Source: Allobosea sp. Root483D1 (GTDB lineage Bacteria > Pseudomonadota > Alphaproteobacteria > Rhizobiales > Beijerinckiaceae). From it: a stretch of 64,000 bases of DNA. The notes beneath the pieces are model-generated. The model worked only from the letters and a program-made list of their open reading frames with translations, made no database searches and was not told the DNA's origin. Shown in pieces: positions 1-10,813 of the stretch; within the stretch, counting starts at the first letter, position 1; every line of letters begins with the position of its first letter. The stretch is taken from positions 262,835-326,834 of the forward strand of contig NZ_LMJW01000004.1 of NCBI RefSeq assembly GCF_001429505.1, written 5' to 3'. The position numbers and the translations under genes were made by a program.

Positions 1-33
1 GTCGGCGGGGACGGTCTCGTCGGTCATGACCAT
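1..33 (-). CDS. dnaX: Probable start of dnaX (DNA polymerase III gamma/tau), cut by the window edge
   Basis: Only the first 11 codons are visible (MVMTDETVPAD), leaving the window at base 1 in frame. The call rests on context: in alphaproteobacteria the SRP RNA gene commonly lies just upstream of dnaX on the same strand, and that is the arrangement here. Translation could start at 33 or at the second ATG at 27. The sequence itself shows no diagnostic motif, so this is an inference from position. Confidence 0.4.
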   Translation of the reverse strand, partial: MVMTDETVPAD

Positions 34-131
34 GCTTTCGCCAATCGCGGCGCGGTGGTCAACGCCGCATCTGCCGCAGGCGGCGCGAACGCGTCAGCAA
101 TGTGTGAGGAAGCGCTCCGCAGGCGGCGCAG

Positions 132-234
132 AAGTAGGAGGTTGGACGAAGACCCGTTCGGTCTCGTTACGGCTGCTTCCTTCCGGATCTGACCGGGTTG
201 GCGAGTGAGACGTCCCTCGCCAACCTCCCGCCGG
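132..234 (-). ncRNA. ffs: Signal recognition particle RNA (4.5S, bacterial small type)
   Basis: The minus strand carries the invariant SRP domain IV core, TCCGGAAGGAAGCAGCC with the GGAA tetraloop, preceded by CCCGGTCAGA. The ends can pair: GGGAGGTTGG near the 5' end with CCAACCTCC near the 3' end closes the long hairpin. A length of about 100 nt fits the small bacterial type. It binds Ffh and acts in co-translational membrane targeting. The ends are judged from pairing and may be off by a few bases. Confidence 0.88.
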
Positions 235-314
235 CTATATCGTCGCTTTGGCGCGCGAGCGCAAGTCCGCGAGGGACGGTGCCGCTGCGACGGTCCGGCA
301 CAGCTGTTTCAGCA

Positions 315-343
315 TTGACTTGGACTGCCCCATCCGCCATAAG
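315..343 (+). promoter_or_regulatory. Putative sigma-70 promoter of rpmH-rnpA-yidC
   Basis: TTGACT (315-320) and CATAAG (338-343) are separated by 17 bases. They are the best -35/-10 pair in the 229-bp gap between the SRP RNA and rpmH. The -35 matches the consensus at five of six positions, the -10 is weak. The rest of the gap shows no gene. Confidence 0.4.
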
Positions 344-463
344 CCCGCCACCTGCGCTGCCTACCGGGCGGCGCGGACCCTTTTTGCATGATAGGCCTGG
401 TTGGTATCGGCTTTCTTATGAGAGCTGTGCTCGCCGCGCCGATTAAGGCCCCGGAGACGGACC

Positions 464-598
464 GTGAAGAGAACCTACCAACCCAGCAAGCTGGTGCGTA
501 AGCGCCGCCACGGCTACCGCGCCCGCATGGCGACCACCGGCGGCCGCAAGGTCATTGCCGCCCGTCGCGCCCACGGCCGCAAGCGCCTGTCGGCCTGA
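464..598 (+). CDS. rpmH: 50S ribosomal protein L34
   Basis: This 44-residue, highly basic protein begins [20 protein letters not shown] and ends GRKRLSA, which is a textbook L34. It is a component of the large ribosomal subunit. The GTG at 464 is the only start giving the standard N-terminus, and GGAGACGGACC upstream serves as ribosome binding site. It is followed 56 bp later by rnpA, the nearly universal rpmH-rnpA arrangement. Confidence 0.97.
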   Translation: MKRTYQPSKLVRKRRHGYRARMATTGGRKVIAARRAHGRKRLSA

Positions 599-654
599 TG
601 AGCTCAAGGCGCGCAGGTCTGGCGCGCCCGTTCCGGTAAGACTGGCCAATCGCC

Positions 655-1038
655 ATGCGCCTCGCCCGTCTGACGCAACGCAAGGACTTTCTCGCGGCGG
701 CCGAGCATGGCCGCCGTTTTCGTTCGTCCGCCTTCACTGCGCAGGTGCTCGACAAGCCGGCCCAGGACGGCTTGCGCCTCGGGCTGACGGCTTCGCGAAA
801 GACCGGCAACGCCGCGGTCCGCAACCGCATCCGCCGCCGCCTGCGCGCCGCCGCTGCGCTCGCCCTGGCGGAGCAGACCGGCAAGCCCTGCGATCTCGTG
901 ATCGTTGCCCGCCCAGAAACCGTGAACGCCGCGTTCGCGACCATGGTCGATGATATCGCGGTCGCGCTCGATCGCGCCCGCCCGAGCAGCGGCAAGCGCC
1001 GCCCCGATCGGCGCTCCCCTTCGCGCCCCGCCTCATAG
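655..1038 (+). CDS. rnpA: Ribonuclease P protein component
   Basis: The protein of 127 residues is the small basic subunit of RNase P, which helps the catalytic RNA remove 5' leaders from tRNA precursors. The N-terminus [20 protein letters not shown] matches the family, and the RNR signature is visible as [18 protein letters not shown] at about residues 48-65. The C-terminus after residue 105 is a poorly conserved Arg/Pro/Ser-rich tail. It sits between rpmH and yidC, presumably in one transcript, with 38 bp before yidC. No yidD is present between rnpA and yidC. Confidence 0.95.
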   Translation: MRLARLTQRKDFLAAAEHGRRFRSSAFTAQVLDKPAQDGLRLGLTASRKTGNAAVRNRIRRRLRAAAALALAEQTGKPCDLVIVARPETVNAAFATMVDDIAVALDRARPSSGKRRPDRRSPSRPAS

Positions 1039-1076
1039 ACGCCCGTCAGGGCCGCCAGCGAGACCGTTTTCAGACG

Positions 1077-3065
1077 ATGATCATGAAAGAAGACAACCGC
1101 AATCTGCTGCTGGCGATCACTCTCTCGGTCGTCGTGCTGCTCGGCTGGCAATATTTCTACGGCATGCCGCAGGCCGAGAAGCAAAAGCAGATCGCTCAGC
1201 AGAACCAGCAGGCGCAGAGCCAGCAGGCGACCCAGCCTTCCGGCGCTCCGGCTGCTCCCGGCACAGCGCCGGGTGCGGCGCCGGCTCAGCCCGGCCAGGC
1301 GCCTGTCACGGCCGCCCCGGTCGCTGCGACCCGCGAGGCGGCGCTCGCCGCCGGTCCGCGCCTCAGGATCGATACGCCCAAGATCGCCGGCTCGCTCTCG
1401 CTGACCGGCGCGCGCATCGACGACGTCTCGCTCAAGGCCTATCACGAGACGGTCGACCCGAAGAGCCCGATCATCGTGCTGCTCTCACCGGCCGGTGGCC
1501 CGAATGCCTATTATTCCGATTTCGGCTGGGTCGCGGGGCCTGGCGCCAACGTCCCGCTGCCGAATGCCAACACGGTATGGACCGCCGACAGCGAGGTCCT
1601 GACCGCGGCCAAGCCGGTGACGCTGACCTGGGACAACGGCCAGGGCTTGTTGTTCAAGCGCACCATCTCGGTCGATGACAACGCGATGTTTTCGATCCGC
1701 GACGAGGTCGAGAACAAGGGCGCGAGCGCCGTCTCGCTCTACCCCTATGGCCAGGTCGTGCGCGTCGGCAAGCCGACGACGCTCGGCTACTACGTGCTGC
1801 ACGAGGGCATGATCGGCTCGCTCGGCGAGCAGGGCCTGCAGGAATACACCTACGACGCCATCGACAAGGAGCCGGCGCTCGGCTCGGCGACGCATGGCAA
1901 GGCCTGGAAGGACGTGGTCGGCGGTTTCGTCGGCATCACCGACAAGTACTGGGCTGCGGCCGCGATCCCGGACCAGGGCAAGAAATACGAGGGCCGTTAC
2001 TCCTCGGTGCAGACCGGGGCTGTGCGCACCTACCAGGCCGACTTCCTCGGCGAAGCCGTCAATGTCGCGCCTGGCGCCTCGGCCAGCGCCGCCTCGCGCC
2101 TGTTCGCCGGCGCCAAGGAAGTCGCGGCGATCGACGGCTACGAGAAGAACCAGGGCATCAAGCGCTTCGAGCTGATGATCGACTGGGGCTGGTTCTATTT
2201 CATCACGAAGCCGATGTTCTACGTGATGGACTGGGTCTACAAGCATGTCGGCAATTTCGGCATCGCCATCCTGGTCGTGACCGTCCTGCTGAAGGGCCTG
2301 TTCTTCCCGCTCGCCAACAAGTCCTACGCCTCGATGGCGAAGATGAAGGCGGTCCAGCCGGAGATGCTGGCGATCCGCGAGCGCTATGCTGACGACAAGA
2401 TGAAGCAGCAGCAGGCGCTGATGGAGCTGTACAAGACGCAGAAGATCAATCCGCTCGCCGGCTGTTGGCCGGTGCTGGTGCAGATCCCGGTCTTCTTCGC
2501 GCTCTACAAGATCCTGTTCATCACCATCGAGATGCGGCATGCGCCGTTCTATGGCTGGATCCGCGACCTTGCCGCGCCCGACCCGACCAATCTCTTCAAC
2601 CTGTTCGGCGCCCTGCCGTTCACGCCGCCGGCCATGCTGCATCTCGGCATCTGGCCGATCCTGATGGGCGTGACGATGTTCGTGCAGATGAAGATGAATC
2701 CGGAGCCGCCGGATCCGGTCCAGAAGATGATGTTCACCTGGATGCCGGTGTTCTTCACCTTCCTGCTCGGCTCGTTCCCGGCCGGCCTGGTGATCTACTG
2801 GACCTGGAACAACCTGCTCTCGGTGACGCAGCAAGGCTTCATCATGAGGAAGCACGGCGTCAAGATCGAGCTCTGGGACAATATCAAGGGCATGTTCAGC
2901 AAGAAGCCGGCTGCTTCGGTGGTGGCCAAGCCCATCGTCGAAAAGCCGGCCACCGACAAGCCAGTAGCGAAGGTGGTCGCGGCAAAATCCGTCGGCAAGA
3001 AGAAGCCGGAGCCCGCGGCCGCGGCTGCGGCTTCGGAAAAGCCGGCAAACAGCAACGAGAAGTGA
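1077..3065 (+). CDS. yidC: Membrane protein insertase YidC
   Basis: YidC inserts and folds inner-membrane proteins with or without SecYEG. The 662-residue protein has the gram-negative architecture: an N-terminal membrane segment at about residues 10-27, a Gln/Ala/Pro-rich linker, a large periplasmic domain, and from about residue 370 the conserved 60KD_IMP transmembrane core (segments beginning [19 protein letters not shown] and [20 protein letters not shown]). The C-terminal tail is Lys/Ala-rich. ATG at 1077 and ATG at 1083 are both possible starts; [12 protein letters not shown] from 1083 is the more typical N-terminus. A terminator follows. Confidence 0.97.
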   Translation: MIMKEDNRNLLLAITLSVVVLLGWQYFYGMPQAEKQKQIAQQNQQAQSQQATQPSGAPAAPGTAPGAAPAQPGQAPVTAAPVAATREAALAAGPRLRIDTPKIAGSLSLTGARIDDVSLKAYHETVDPKSPIIVLLSPAGGPNAYYSDFGWVAGPGANVPLPNANTVWTADSEVLTAAKPVTLTWDNGQGLLFKRTISVDDNAMFSIRDEVENKGASAVSLYPYGQVVRVGKPTTLGYYVLHEGMIGSLGEQGLQEYTYDAIDKEPALGSATHGKAWKDVVGGFVGITDKYWAAAAIPDQGKKYEGRYSSVQTGAVRTYQADFLGEAVNVAPGASASAASRLFAGAKEVAAIDGYEKNQGIKRFELMIDWGWFYFITKPMFYVMDWVYKHVGNFGIAILVVTVLLKGLFFPLANKSYASMAKMKAVQPEMLAIRERYADDKMKQQQALMELYKTQKINPLAGCWPVLVQIPVFFALYKILFITIEMRHAPFYGWIRDLAAPDPTNLFNLFGALPFTPPAMLHLGIWPILMGVTMFVQMKMNPEPPDPVQKMMFTWMPVFFTFLLGSFPAGLVIYWTWNNLLSVTQQGFIMRKHGVKIELWDNIKGMFSKKPAASVVAKPIVEKPATDKPVAKVVAAKSVGKKKPEPAAAAAASEKPANSNEK

Positions 3066-3102
3066 AGGAGCGGGGCGAAAGCCCCGCCCGCGAGAGAAAT
3101 CG

Positions 3103-3138
3103 AACGCCGGATGCCTCTCGGGGCTCCGGCGTTTTTCG
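3103..3138 (+). terminator. Rho-independent terminator after yidC
   Basis: AACGCCGGA (3103-3111) pairs with TCCGGCGTT (3125-3133), and the hairpin runs into a T-rich stretch TTTTTCG. It lies 38 bp after the yidC stop and closes the rpmH-rnpA-yidC unit. Confidence 0.75.
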
Positions 3139-3204
3139 TTTGCGGGCAGGTTGAGCCGTTTCGTAGCTTGTCCCCGACGATGGCGATGTGCTTAGTGCCG
3201 CGCC

Positions 3205-3837
3205 ATGCCTCTTCCCGATCCGAAAACTCGCCATCCGATCGCCGGCTGGAAGGGCACTGCCTTCCTCAAGGCGGTCGTCGACCATCCGCTCGTCGAGGTC
3301 GGCGACTACTCCTATTACGACGACTCGCGCGGCCCGGAGCATTTCCTCGCCCGTTGCGTGCGCTATCATTTCGATTTCATCGGCGACCGGCTGATCATCG
3401 GCAAGTTCGTCGCCATCGCCCAGGCGGCGCAGTTCATCATGAACGGCGCCAACCACCCGATGGGCGGCTTCTCGACCTATCCGTTCGGCATGTTCGGCTT
3501 CGAGAACGTCCCCGACTTCACCCGTGACGGCCTGGCCCTGCGCGGCGATACGGTGATCGGCAACGATGTCTGGATTGGCCGCGAGGCGGTGATCATGCCG
3601 GGCGTCACCATCGGCGACGGCGCCATCATCGGCACGCGTGCCCAGGTCGCGCGCGACGTGCCTGATTATGCCGTCGTCGTCGGCAATCCCGGCCGCGTCG
3701 TGAAGATGCGCTTCCCGCCGGAGGTGGTCGCGGCGCTGCTCGAGATCCGCTGGTGGGACTGGGAACCCGAGAAGATCGCGCGCAACCTGCCATTGATCGC
3801 CGGTGCGGACATCGACGCGCTGCGCGCCGCCGTGTAG
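3205..3837 (+). CDS. CatB-like xenobiotic O-acetyltransferase (left-handed beta-helix)
   Basis: The 210-residue protein resembles the CatB/Vat family of hexapeptide acetyltransferases, which transfer acetyl from acetyl-CoA to hydroxyls of antibiotics or other small acceptors. Seen directly: hexapeptide-type repeats such as GDTVIGNDVWIGREAVIMPG and VTIGDGAIIGTRAQVARDV at about 113-152, and the family end VVGNPGRVVKMRF. The region after HYHFDFIGDRLIIGKF and the NGANHPMGG segment match the active-site side of CatB relatives. The natural acceptor is unknown; chromosomal relatives seldom give resistance by themselves. It lies 9 bp upstream of engB and may share its transcript. Confidence 0.85.
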   Translation: MPLPDPKTRHPIAGWKGTAFLKAVVDHPLVEVGDYSYYDDSRGPEHFLARCVRYHFDFIGDRLIIGKFVAIAQAAQFIMNGANHPMGGFSTYPFGMFGFENVPDFTRDGLALRGDTVIGNDVWIGREAVIMPGVTIGDGAIIGTRAQVARDVPDYAVVVGNPGRVVKMRFPPEVVAALLEIRWWDWEPEKIARNLPLIAGADIDALRAAV

Positions 3838-3846
3838 GCAGGGGCA

Positions 3847-4512
3847 ATGACCTCAGATCTGACCACGCCGTTCAGCGCCTACGAACTCGAAACCGCCCGC
3901 AAGCTGTTCGAGGGCCCCTGGGACTTCGTCTGGGCCTCGACCAAGATCGACGACCTGCCGCCCATGGTCGGGCAGGAGATCGCCTTCGCGGGCCGCTCCA
4001 ATGTCGGCAAATCGAGCCTGATCAACGCGCTGACCCGCCGCAACGCCCTGGCGCGGACCTCGCACACGCCGGGCCGCACCCAGCAGCTCAACTTCTTCCG
4101 CCAGGTCGATCATGACGAGCGCCTGACCATCGTCGACATGCCCGGCTATGGCTATGCCGCCGTCGGCAAGGAGAAGGTCGCGGCCTGGACGCGGCTGATC
4201 CATGATTATCTGCGTGGTCGCGCCAATCTGATGCGCGTCTATGTGCTGATCGATGCCCGTCACGGCATCAAGGATGTCGACGGCGCCGTGCTGGAGACGC
4301 TCGACAAGGCCGCCGTCAGCTATCAGGTCGTGCTGACCAAGGGCGACGCGCTGAAGCCGGCCGACCAGACCTTCATGGCCGAGGCGACCTATGACGAGAT
4401 CAAGCGCCGTCCCGCCGCCTTCCCCGAGGTGCTGCTGACCTCAAGCGAAAAGGGGCTCGGCATCCCCGAGTTCCGGGCGGCGATCGCGCGGGCTCTGGCG
4501 GAGCGCGCCTGA
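3847..4512 (+). CDS. engB: Ribosome-biogenesis GTPase EngB (YsxC/YihA)
   Basis: EngB is an essential TRAFAC-class GTPase that acts late in 50S subunit assembly. The 221-residue protein shows G1 GRSNVGKSS at residues 49-57, G2 around TSHTPGRTQQLNFF, G3 DMPGYGYA, and G4 TKGD where TKAD or TKSD is usual, followed by the SSEKGLG G5-like segment. Length and motif order are normal for the family. The ATG at 3847 follows AGGCAGGGGCA. In alphaproteobacteria engB is often close to yidC, as here. Confidence 0.95.
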   Translation: MTSDLTTPFSAYELETARKLFEGPWDFVWASTKIDDLPPMVGQEIAFAGRSNVGKSSLINALTRRNALARTSHTPGRTQQLNFFRQVDHDERLTIVDMPGYGYAAVGKEKVAAWTRLIHDYLRGRANLMRVYVLIDARHGIKDVDGAVLETLDKAAVSYQVVLTKGDALKPADQTFMAEATYDEIKRRPAAFPEVLLTSSEKGLGIPEFRAAIARALAERA

Positions 4513-4677
4513 CGGCTCGGGCCGTCATTGCTTCGTCGCTTCTCATTTCGCAGCGTGGGCTCGGTTAGATTGCGATAGCGCAATATCGGATTTGCCCGGC
4601 AAGGGGACGACAAGCGCGGCTGAAAGCCCCATCTTGCTCTCAGGCGGCGTTGCCGCCGGCAAGTTTGGAGCAGTCCC

Positions 4678-5529
4678 ATGTCCGCAGCCACAGAGACCCT
4701 GGCCCCTCGTAACGAAGCGCTCGACGCCCCCGTCCATATCGGGGCGGTCTCCCTGCGCGTGCGCGATCTCGCCGGGCTGACGGCCTTCTATCGCGATGCG
4801 ATCGGGCTTTCGGTCATCGAGCAGGATACGGACCACGCGGTGCTCGGCGCCGCAGGCGAGCCGCTGGTCAAGCTGGAGGCTGGTGCGCAGCATCCCTCCT
4901 CGGCCGCCGGCCTGTTCCACATGGCGATCCTGCTGCCGTCACGCCGCGACCTCGGCAACTGGCTGGGGCATGCCGCCGAGACGCGTACTGGGCTGGAAGG
5001 CGCCTCGAACCATCTCGTCAGCGAGGCGCTCTATCTCTCCGACCCCGAGGGCAACGGCATCGAAATCTATCGCGATCGCGGCCGAGCCGAATGGCCACGC
5101 CTCGATGGCGGACGGATCAAAATGGCGACCGAGCGGCTCGATCTCGATGCGCTGCTGCGCGACGCCGACGATCGCGCTTATGCCGGCATGCCGGATGGCA
5201 CCGTGATGGGCCATGTCCATCTGCGCGTCGGCGACGTCGAGCAGGCCGAGGGCTTCTATCGCGATGCGCTCGGCTTCGAGGTGATGGTGCACTATCCCGG
5301 CGCGAGCTTCCTGGCGACCGGCGGCTATCACCACCACATCGCGACCAATACCTGGCACAGTCGCGGCGCCGGCCCGCGCCGGGAGGGCGAGGCGGGTTTG
5401 TCGAGCTTCGAACTGGTGGCGCGAGACGATGAGGCCTATGCAGCGCTGAGCCGGCGTCTGGTTGCGGTGAGCGGGGATGCAGCTTCGGTCGTTGATCCCT
5501 GGGGCAATCGGATCACGCTGCGGCGCTGA
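4678..5529 (+). CDS. Two-domain VOC (glyoxalase/extradiol dioxygenase) protein, CatE-like
   Basis: The 283-residue protein contains two vicinal-oxygen-chelate domains. The first begins HIGAVSLRVRDLAGLTAFYR at about residue 19 and includes LYLSDPEGNGIEIY near 120. The second begins VMGHVHLRVGDVEQAEGFYR at about 178 and includes YHHHIATNTW and SSFELV. The two-domain layout resembles the CatE/catechol-2,3-dioxygenase-like group; His and Glu metal ligands are visible in the second domain. The substrate cannot be read from sequence and no aromatic-degradation genes are adjacent. It is separated from engB by 165 bp with nothing recognisable. Confidence 0.8.
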   Translation: MSAATETLAPRNEALDAPVHIGAVSLRVRDLAGLTAFYRDAIGLSVIEQDTDHAVLGAAGEPLVKLEAGAQHPSSAAGLFHMAILLPSRRDLGNWLGHAAETRTGLEGASNHLVSEALYLSDPEGNGIEIYRDRGRAEWPRLDGGRIKMATERLDLDALLRDADDRAYAGMPDGTVMGHVHLRVGDVEQAEGFYRDALGFEVMVHYPGASFLATGGYHHHIATNTWHSRGAGPRREGEAGLSSFELVARDDEAYAALSRRLVAVSGDAASVVDPWGNRITLRR

Positions 5530-5534
5530 ACGCC

Positions 5535-5983
5535 TCAGCGCTCCAGAAGATGACTGCGGCGCGTGCCGCCGCTATCCGGCCGAAAGCCCATCGCCTCCCA
5601 GAAAGCGGAGGCGCCTGCGTCGGCGGCATTGAGCGAGAGCCGTGGCGCCAGCGCGAGGCCCTGCTGGATCAGTGCGCTGGCGAGCGTCCTGCCGACGCCT
5701 CCGCGCCGGTGCTCCGGCCGAACATAGACATGGCGGATACGCAGCAGGTCGGGAGCGGGGTCGTAAGGGTCTGGCGTCACCGCTCCGATCCCTGCCAGCG
5801 CGCCCTCGTGATAGACGGCGAGAAGCGTATTGCGCCCATCTGTGCCGGCGTAGCGGCCGGCATCCCATTCTTCCAGGATGCCCTCGACGAAGCGGTAGCC
5901 TTCGGCTGCCGCCTCGGCCTGCAAGGCGGGCAGATCGTCCGGCAGCGCTTCGCTCAGCCGGACGATCTGCAGGTTCGCTGGGG

Positions 5984-5987
<4 letters not shown>
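5535..5987 (-). CDS. GNAT-family N-acetyltransferase
   Basis: The 150-residue protein has the GNAT acetyl-CoA-binding motif [21 protein letters not shown] with the Q/RxxGxG/A signature, at about residues 83-102. A motif-B-like end follows ([19 protein letters not shown]). It would transfer acetyl from acetyl-CoA to an amine; the acceptor is unknown. Its ATG overlaps the cysK stop by four bases (ATGA), so the two are translationally coupled and the acceptor could be an amino acid. That last point is only an inference from position. Confidence 0.85.
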
Positions 5988-6958
<971 letters not shown>

Positions 6959-7054
6959 GGCGGCCTCCTTGTTGGACTGGTCTGGGCTTGTGAACTGGAT
7001 CCTCAAGCTAGCATCAAATCACAGAATCTGTCGAGAAATTGGACATTTAACGGA

Positions 7055-7507
7055 TCAAATCGTGAAATTGGTATCGAGCGGTGGTTTCCCGGTCGCGGAA
7101 CGCTCCTCGGCCTCGCGGCAGAGGTCGGCTACGCTGACCGCGTCGAGCCTGGCGAGCCACGCCTCCATGGCCTGCTGCATCATCGGGTCGATCACCACAT
7201 CCACCAGTGCGGACTGCGGCAGCGGCGGCAGGGTCTCGTCGGCATTCGCCTGCATCGCGGCGCGCACGATCTCGCCGGCGGTGATGCGGCGGCGTTCCCG
7301 GGCGAGCTCGTAGCCTCCGCGCGGGCCGCGCACGCCCTTAAGTATGCCGACCCGGACCAGCGCCTGCAGCACGGTTTCGAGATGGCGCGGCGGCAATTCG
7401 TGGCGCGCCGCCAGTGCCTTGGCCGCGACAGGGGTGGGGCGGGCGTGCAGGGCAATGTCGACCACGGCGGTGACCGCAAGCAGGCTGCGGCGTGAGAGTT
7501 GGATCAT
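7055..7507 (-). CDS. Rrf2-family transcriptional regulator
   Basis: The 150-residue protein has the Rrf2 winged helix: [19 protein letters not shown], then [20 protein letters not shown] and [13 protein letters not shown] at about residues 58-70. The three clustered cysteines that hold the Fe-S cluster in IscR, NsrR and RirA are absent; the only cysteine is near the C-terminus. It therefore more resembles CymR-like, cluster-free members that sense CysK or O-acetylserine. Its ATG overlaps the dut stop by four bases and cysK lies downstream on the same strand, so control of cysK is a reasonable inference. Confidence 0.87.
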   Translation of the reverse strand: MIQLSRRSLLAVTAVVDIALHARPTPVAAKALAARHELPPRHLETVLQALVRVGILKGVRGPRGGYELARERRRITAGEIVRAAMQANADETLPPLPQSALVDVVIDPMMQQAMEAWLARLDAVSVADLCREAEERSATGKPPLDTNFTI

Positions 7508-7989
7508 GCCTTGCCTCCGGCCGCATGGCGCGGGGGGGGGTCGCTCACTCCGGTCGAGCCGAAGCCGCCGGCGCCGCGCGCCGTGTCCGTGAGCTCTTCG
7601 ACCTCGACGATCTCGGCCTGCAGCACTGCCCCGACGACGAGCTGGGCGATACGGTCGCCATGCGCGACGGTGAAGGTCTCCTGCCCGTGATTGATCAGGA
7701 TGACTTTGACCTCGCCGCGATAGTCCGCATCGATCGTGCCGGGCGTGTTGAGCAGGGTGACGCCGTGGCGCAGTGCCAGGCCTGAGCGCGGCCTGACCTG
7801 GCCCTCCGTCCCCACGGGCAGTTCGAGCACGAGGCCGGTCGGCACGAGCAGGCGCGCGCCCGGCTCCAGCCGCAGCGGCCCATCGGGCAGAGCGGCGCGC
7901 AGATCGAGCCCGGCGGCGCCGGCGCTCTCATAAGCCGGCAGCGGCAGGTCATGGGCGTGCGGCAGGCGGCGGATGCGGAGCGTTGCCAT
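7504..7989 (-). CDS. dut: dUTP diphosphatase
   Basis: Dut hydrolyses dUTP to dUMP and pyrophosphate, keeping uracil out of DNA and supplying thymidylate synthesis. The 161-residue protein contains the five trimeric dUTPase motifs in order: AGLDLRA, PRSGLAL, the uracil-binding [13 protein letters not shown], a fourth motif GDRIAQLVV, and the C-terminal Phe-containing GGFGSTG arm. The start at 7989 gives [10 protein letters not shown]; longer in-frame sequence upstream is the opposite reading of coaBC. Only 4 bp separate it from coaBC, the usual coaBC-dut pairing in alphaproteobacteria. Confidence 0.96.
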   Translation of the reverse strand: MATLRIRRLPHAHDLPLPAYESAGAAGLDLRAALPDGPLRLEPGARLLVPTGLVLELPVGTEGQVRPRSGLALRHGVTLLNTPGTIDADYRGEVKVILINHGQETFTVAHGDRIAQLVVGAVLQAEIVEVEELTDTARGAGGFGSTGVSDPPPRHAAGGKA

Positions 7990-7993
7990 CGCC

Positions 7994-9262
7994 TCAGCTC
8001 TTCTGCGACAGCAGGGCGGCGAAATGCGCGACGAGGCGCGTCGCGACTTCGGCTTTGGGCAGGGTCGGCCAGGTCTCGACGCTGTCGGTGCTGACGAGGT
8101 GAACGGTGTTGGCGTCGCCGCCCATGACGCCGGTGCCGCCGACATCGTTGGCGACGATCAGGTCGCAGCCCTTCCTCGCCAGCTTGGCGCGGGCATAGTC
8201 GACGACGTTCTGCGTCTCGGCCGCGAAGCCGACGACCAAGGTCGGCCGGTCGATTTCGCGCGCGGCGATGGTGGCGAGGATGTCTGGGTTCTCGACCAGG
8301 GCAAGGCTGGGCGGCTTGCTGCCATCCTTCTTCATCTTCTGGCCGGGGGCGTCTGCGGTGCGCCAGTCGGCGACGGCGGCGGCGAAGATCGCGATGTCGG
8401 CCGGGAGTGCGCTTTCAGTCGCCGCCAGCATGTCGCGGGCGCTCTCGACATGGACGGTATCGACGCCGGCGGGATCGGCAATGGTCACGGGGCCGGAGAT
8501 CAGTGTTACCTGCGCGCCGGCGGCAGCGGCGGCTGCGGCGATGGCGTGGCCCTGCTTGCCCGAGGAGCGATTGGCGATGTAGCGGACCGGGTCGATCGGC
8601 TCATGCGTCGGGCCGGAGGTGACGAGCACGCGCTTGCCCGCCAGCGGCTTCGGCCCGGAGGGCGCACCGCCGGGCAGGCGGCCGAGGAAGCCGATCGCCG
8701 GCGTCTGCCGGGCTTCGCCGGCAAGGGCGAGCTCGATCGCGACGAGCAGCTCGTGCGGCTCGGCCATGCGGCCCGGGCCGCTCTCGCCGCGCTCGGCCAT
8801 GGCGCCGGAATTGGGGCCGACGACGAGGACGCCGTCTTTCTGCAGCGTCGCCATGTTGCGCCGGGTCGCCGGATGCTGCCACATCCGCGGGTTCATCGCC
8901 GGCGCGATCAGGATGCGTTTATCCGTTGCAAGCAGCGCTGTAGACGCCAGATCGTCGGCATGGCCGTTCGCCATCTTGGCGATCAGATCGGCCGTGGCCG
9001 GCGCGACGACGATGAGGTCGGTCGAGCGCGACAGGGCGATATGGCCGATATCGGCCTCGTCCGTCAGCGAGAACAGATCGGTGAAGCATTTCTCGCCCGC
9101 GAGCGAGGAGACGGCGAGGGGCGTGACGAACTGCTCGCCCGCTCTGGTCAGGATGCAGCGGCAGGCGATGCCGTGGTCCTTCAGGCGCCGGATCAGCTCC
9201 AGGCACTTATAGGCGGCAATGCCGCCGCCGATGATCAGCAGGATGGAGCGGGAAGCGGGCAA
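7994..9262 (-). CDS. coaBC: Bifunctional phosphopantothenoylcysteine decarboxylase/synthetase CoaBC
   Basis: CoaBC performs two consecutive steps of coenzyme A synthesis: CTP-dependent joining of 4'-phosphopantothenate with cysteine, then FMN-dependent decarboxylation. The N-terminal CoaC half begins [20 protein letters not shown] and carries the PAMNPRMW substrate clamp at about residues 120-127. The CoaB half starts near residue 195 with [20 protein letters not shown] and [11 protein letters not shown], and ends with DLIVANDV near 366. The 422-residue length is typical. It heads the coaBC-dut-rrf2-cysK-GNAT run on the minus strand. Confidence 0.96.
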   Translation of the reverse strand: MPASRSILLIIGGGIAAYKCLELIRRLKDHGIACRCILTRAGEQFVTPLAVSSLAGEKCFTDLFSLTDEADIGHIALSRSTDLIVVAPATADLIAKMANGHADDLASTALLATDKRILIAPAMNPRMWQHPATRRNMATLQKDGVLVVGPNSGAMAERGESGPGRMAEPHELLVAIELALAGEARQTPAIGFLGRLPGGAPSGPKPLAGKRVLVTSGPTHEPIDPVRYIANRSSGKQGHAIAAAAAAAGAQVTLISGPVTIADPAGVDTVHVESARDMLAATESALPADIAIFAAAVADWRTADAPGQKMKKDGSKPPSLALVENPDILATIAAREIDRPTLVVGFAAETQNVVDYARAKLARKGCDLIVANDVGGTGVMGGDANTVHLVSTDSVETWPTLPKAEVATRLVAHFAALLSQKS

Positions 9263-9439
9263 GGGCGTGGCTCCGGAAGGCAGGGCGCGCCGTTTGGTAG
9301 CATCGGCCGGGCCGGGCTGTCATGTGTCGTGCATCGTCGCACGAGGGGCGCGTCAGCGACACAGGTTGCAACCGCACCATGCGCTCGGCTAGTTGTTTTT
9401 AAAGCCTCCCTTGAGATCTCCAGCGACGAAGGCATTCCG

Positions 9440-10144
9440 ATGAAGAAGGTTTTTCCTGACGCCAAGGCGGCGCTCGCCGGCGTCGTCAAGGATGGCATGA
9501 CCATCATGGCCGGCGGTTTCGGCCTCTGCGGCATTCCCGATACGCTGATCGAGGCGATCCGCGACTCCGGCGCCAAGGACCTGACCTTCATCTCCAACAA
9601 CGCCGGCGTCGACGGCGCCGGCCTCGGCGTCCTCCTGGAGACACGCCAGATCAGGAAGATGATCTCGTCCTATGTCGGCGAGAACAAGCTCTTCGCCGAG
9701 CAGTACCTCTCGGGCCAGCTCGAACTCGAATTCAATCCGCAGGGCACGCTCGCCGAGCGCATCCGTGCCGGCGGCGCCGGCATCCCGGCCTTCTTCACCA
9801 AGACCGGCGTCGGCACGCTGATCGCCGAAGGCAAGGAAGAGCGCGAGTTCGACGGCGAGCGCTACATCATGGAGCGCGGCCTCTTCGCCGATATCTCGAT
9901 CGTCCACGCCTGGAAGGGCGATACCGAGGGCAACCTCGTCTACCGGAAGACGGCGCGCAATTTCAATCCGATGATGGCCTCGGCCTCGCGCATGACGATC
10001 GCCCAGGTCGAGCATCTCGTCCCGGCCGGCGAGATCGACCCCGATCACATGCATACGCCCGGCATCTTCGTGAAGCGCATCGTGCACGTCGCCAATCCGG
10101 TGAAGCGCATCGAGCAGCGCACCACCCGCAAGCGCTCGGCCTGA
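9440..10144 (+). CDS. scoA: 3-oxoacid (succinyl-CoA:acetoacetate) CoA-transferase subunit A
   Basis: With subunit B this enzyme moves CoA from succinyl-CoA to acetoacetate, opening ketone-body and polyhydroxybutyrate carbon for use. The 234-residue protein starts MKKVFPDAKAALAGVVKDGM and has the CoA-transferase family I signature GGFGLCGIPDTLI at about residues 27-39. The start at 9440 gives the family N-terminus; the same frame is open far upstream only as a shadow of coaBC. Subunit B begins 15 bp after its stop. The 177-bp gap to the divergent coaBC must hold promoters for both directions, though none stands out. Confidence 0.93.
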   Translation: MKKVFPDAKAALAGVVKDGMTIMAGGFGLCGIPDTLIEAIRDSGAKDLTFISNNAGVDGAGLGVLLETRQIRKMISSYVGENKLFAEQYLSGQLELEFNPQGTLAERIRAGGAGIPAFFTKTGVGTLIAEGKEEREFDGERYIMERGLFADISIVHAWKGDTEGNLVYRKTARNFNPMMASASRMTIAQVEHLVPAGEIDPDHMHTPGIFVKRIVHVANPVKRIEQRTTRKRSA

Positions 10145-10159
10145 GAGGAGATCACGCAC

Positions 10160-10813
10160 ATGGCCTGGACCCGTGAACAGATCGCCGCTCGCGCCGCCAA
10201 GGAGCTGAAGGACGGCTTCTACGTCAATCTCGGCATCGGCATCCCGACGCTCGTCTCGAACTACATCCCCGACGGCATGAACGTGCAGCTCCAGTCGGAG
10301 AACGGCATGCTCGGCATGGGCCCCTTCCCCTATGAGGGCGAGGAGGATCCCGACCTGATCAATGCCGGCAAGCAGACCATCACCGAACTGCCGACGACGA
10401 GCTATTTCTCCTCCTCGGATTCCTTCGGCATGATCCGCGGCGGCCATATCGACCTCTCCATCCTCGGCGCCATGCAGGTCGCGGAGAATGGCGACCTCGC
10501 CAACTGGATGATCCCCGGCAAGATGGTGAAGGGCATGGGCGGCGCCATGGATCTCGTCGCCGGCGTCAAGAAGGTCGTCGTGGTGATGGAGCATGTCGCC
10601 AAGAACAAGGACGGCTCGGAATCGCCGAAGCTGCTCAAGGCCTGCGACCTGCCGCTGACCGGCGCCGGCGTCGTCGACATGGTGATCACCGACCTCGGCG
10701 TCTTCGCGATCGACGAGAACGGCGGCGGCATGACCCTGATCGAGCTCGCAGAGGGCGTCACCCTCGACGAGATCAAGGACAAGACCGAGGCGCCGTTCAA
10801 GGTCGCGCTCTGA
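10160..10813 (+). CDS. scoB: 3-oxoacid CoA-transferase subunit B
   Basis: This 217-residue subunit carries the catalytic glutamate of the SCOT family in [10 protein letters not shown] at about residues 47-56; that residue forms the glutamyl-CoA thioester intermediate. [17 protein letters not shown] and [14 protein letters not shown] further support the family. GAGAGGAG lies 7-8 bp before the ATG. It is the second gene of the scoAB pair. Its last 17 bp overlap the 3' end of the convergent LysR-type gene. Confidence 0.95.
   Translation: MAWTREQIAARAAKELKDGFYVNLGIGIPTLVSNYIPDGMNVQLQSENGMLGMGPFPYEGEEDPDLINAGKQTITELPTTSYFSSSDSFGMIRGGHIDLSILGAMQVAENGDLANWMIPGKMVKGMGGAMDLVAGVKKVVVVMEHVAKNKDGSESPKLLKACDLPLTGAGVVDMVITDLGVFAIDENGGGMTLIELAEGVTLDEIKDKTEAPFKVAL

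Noticed and set aside
600..641. 13-codon frame overlapping the rpmH stop (TGATG)
   Set aside because: Too short, no recognisable peptide, and not in frame with rnpA; probably chance.
1485..2855. 456-codon open frame antisense to yidC
   Set aside because: It mirrors the yidC coding frame; the product is Arg/His/Asp-rich without any motif, as expected of high-GC antisense reading.
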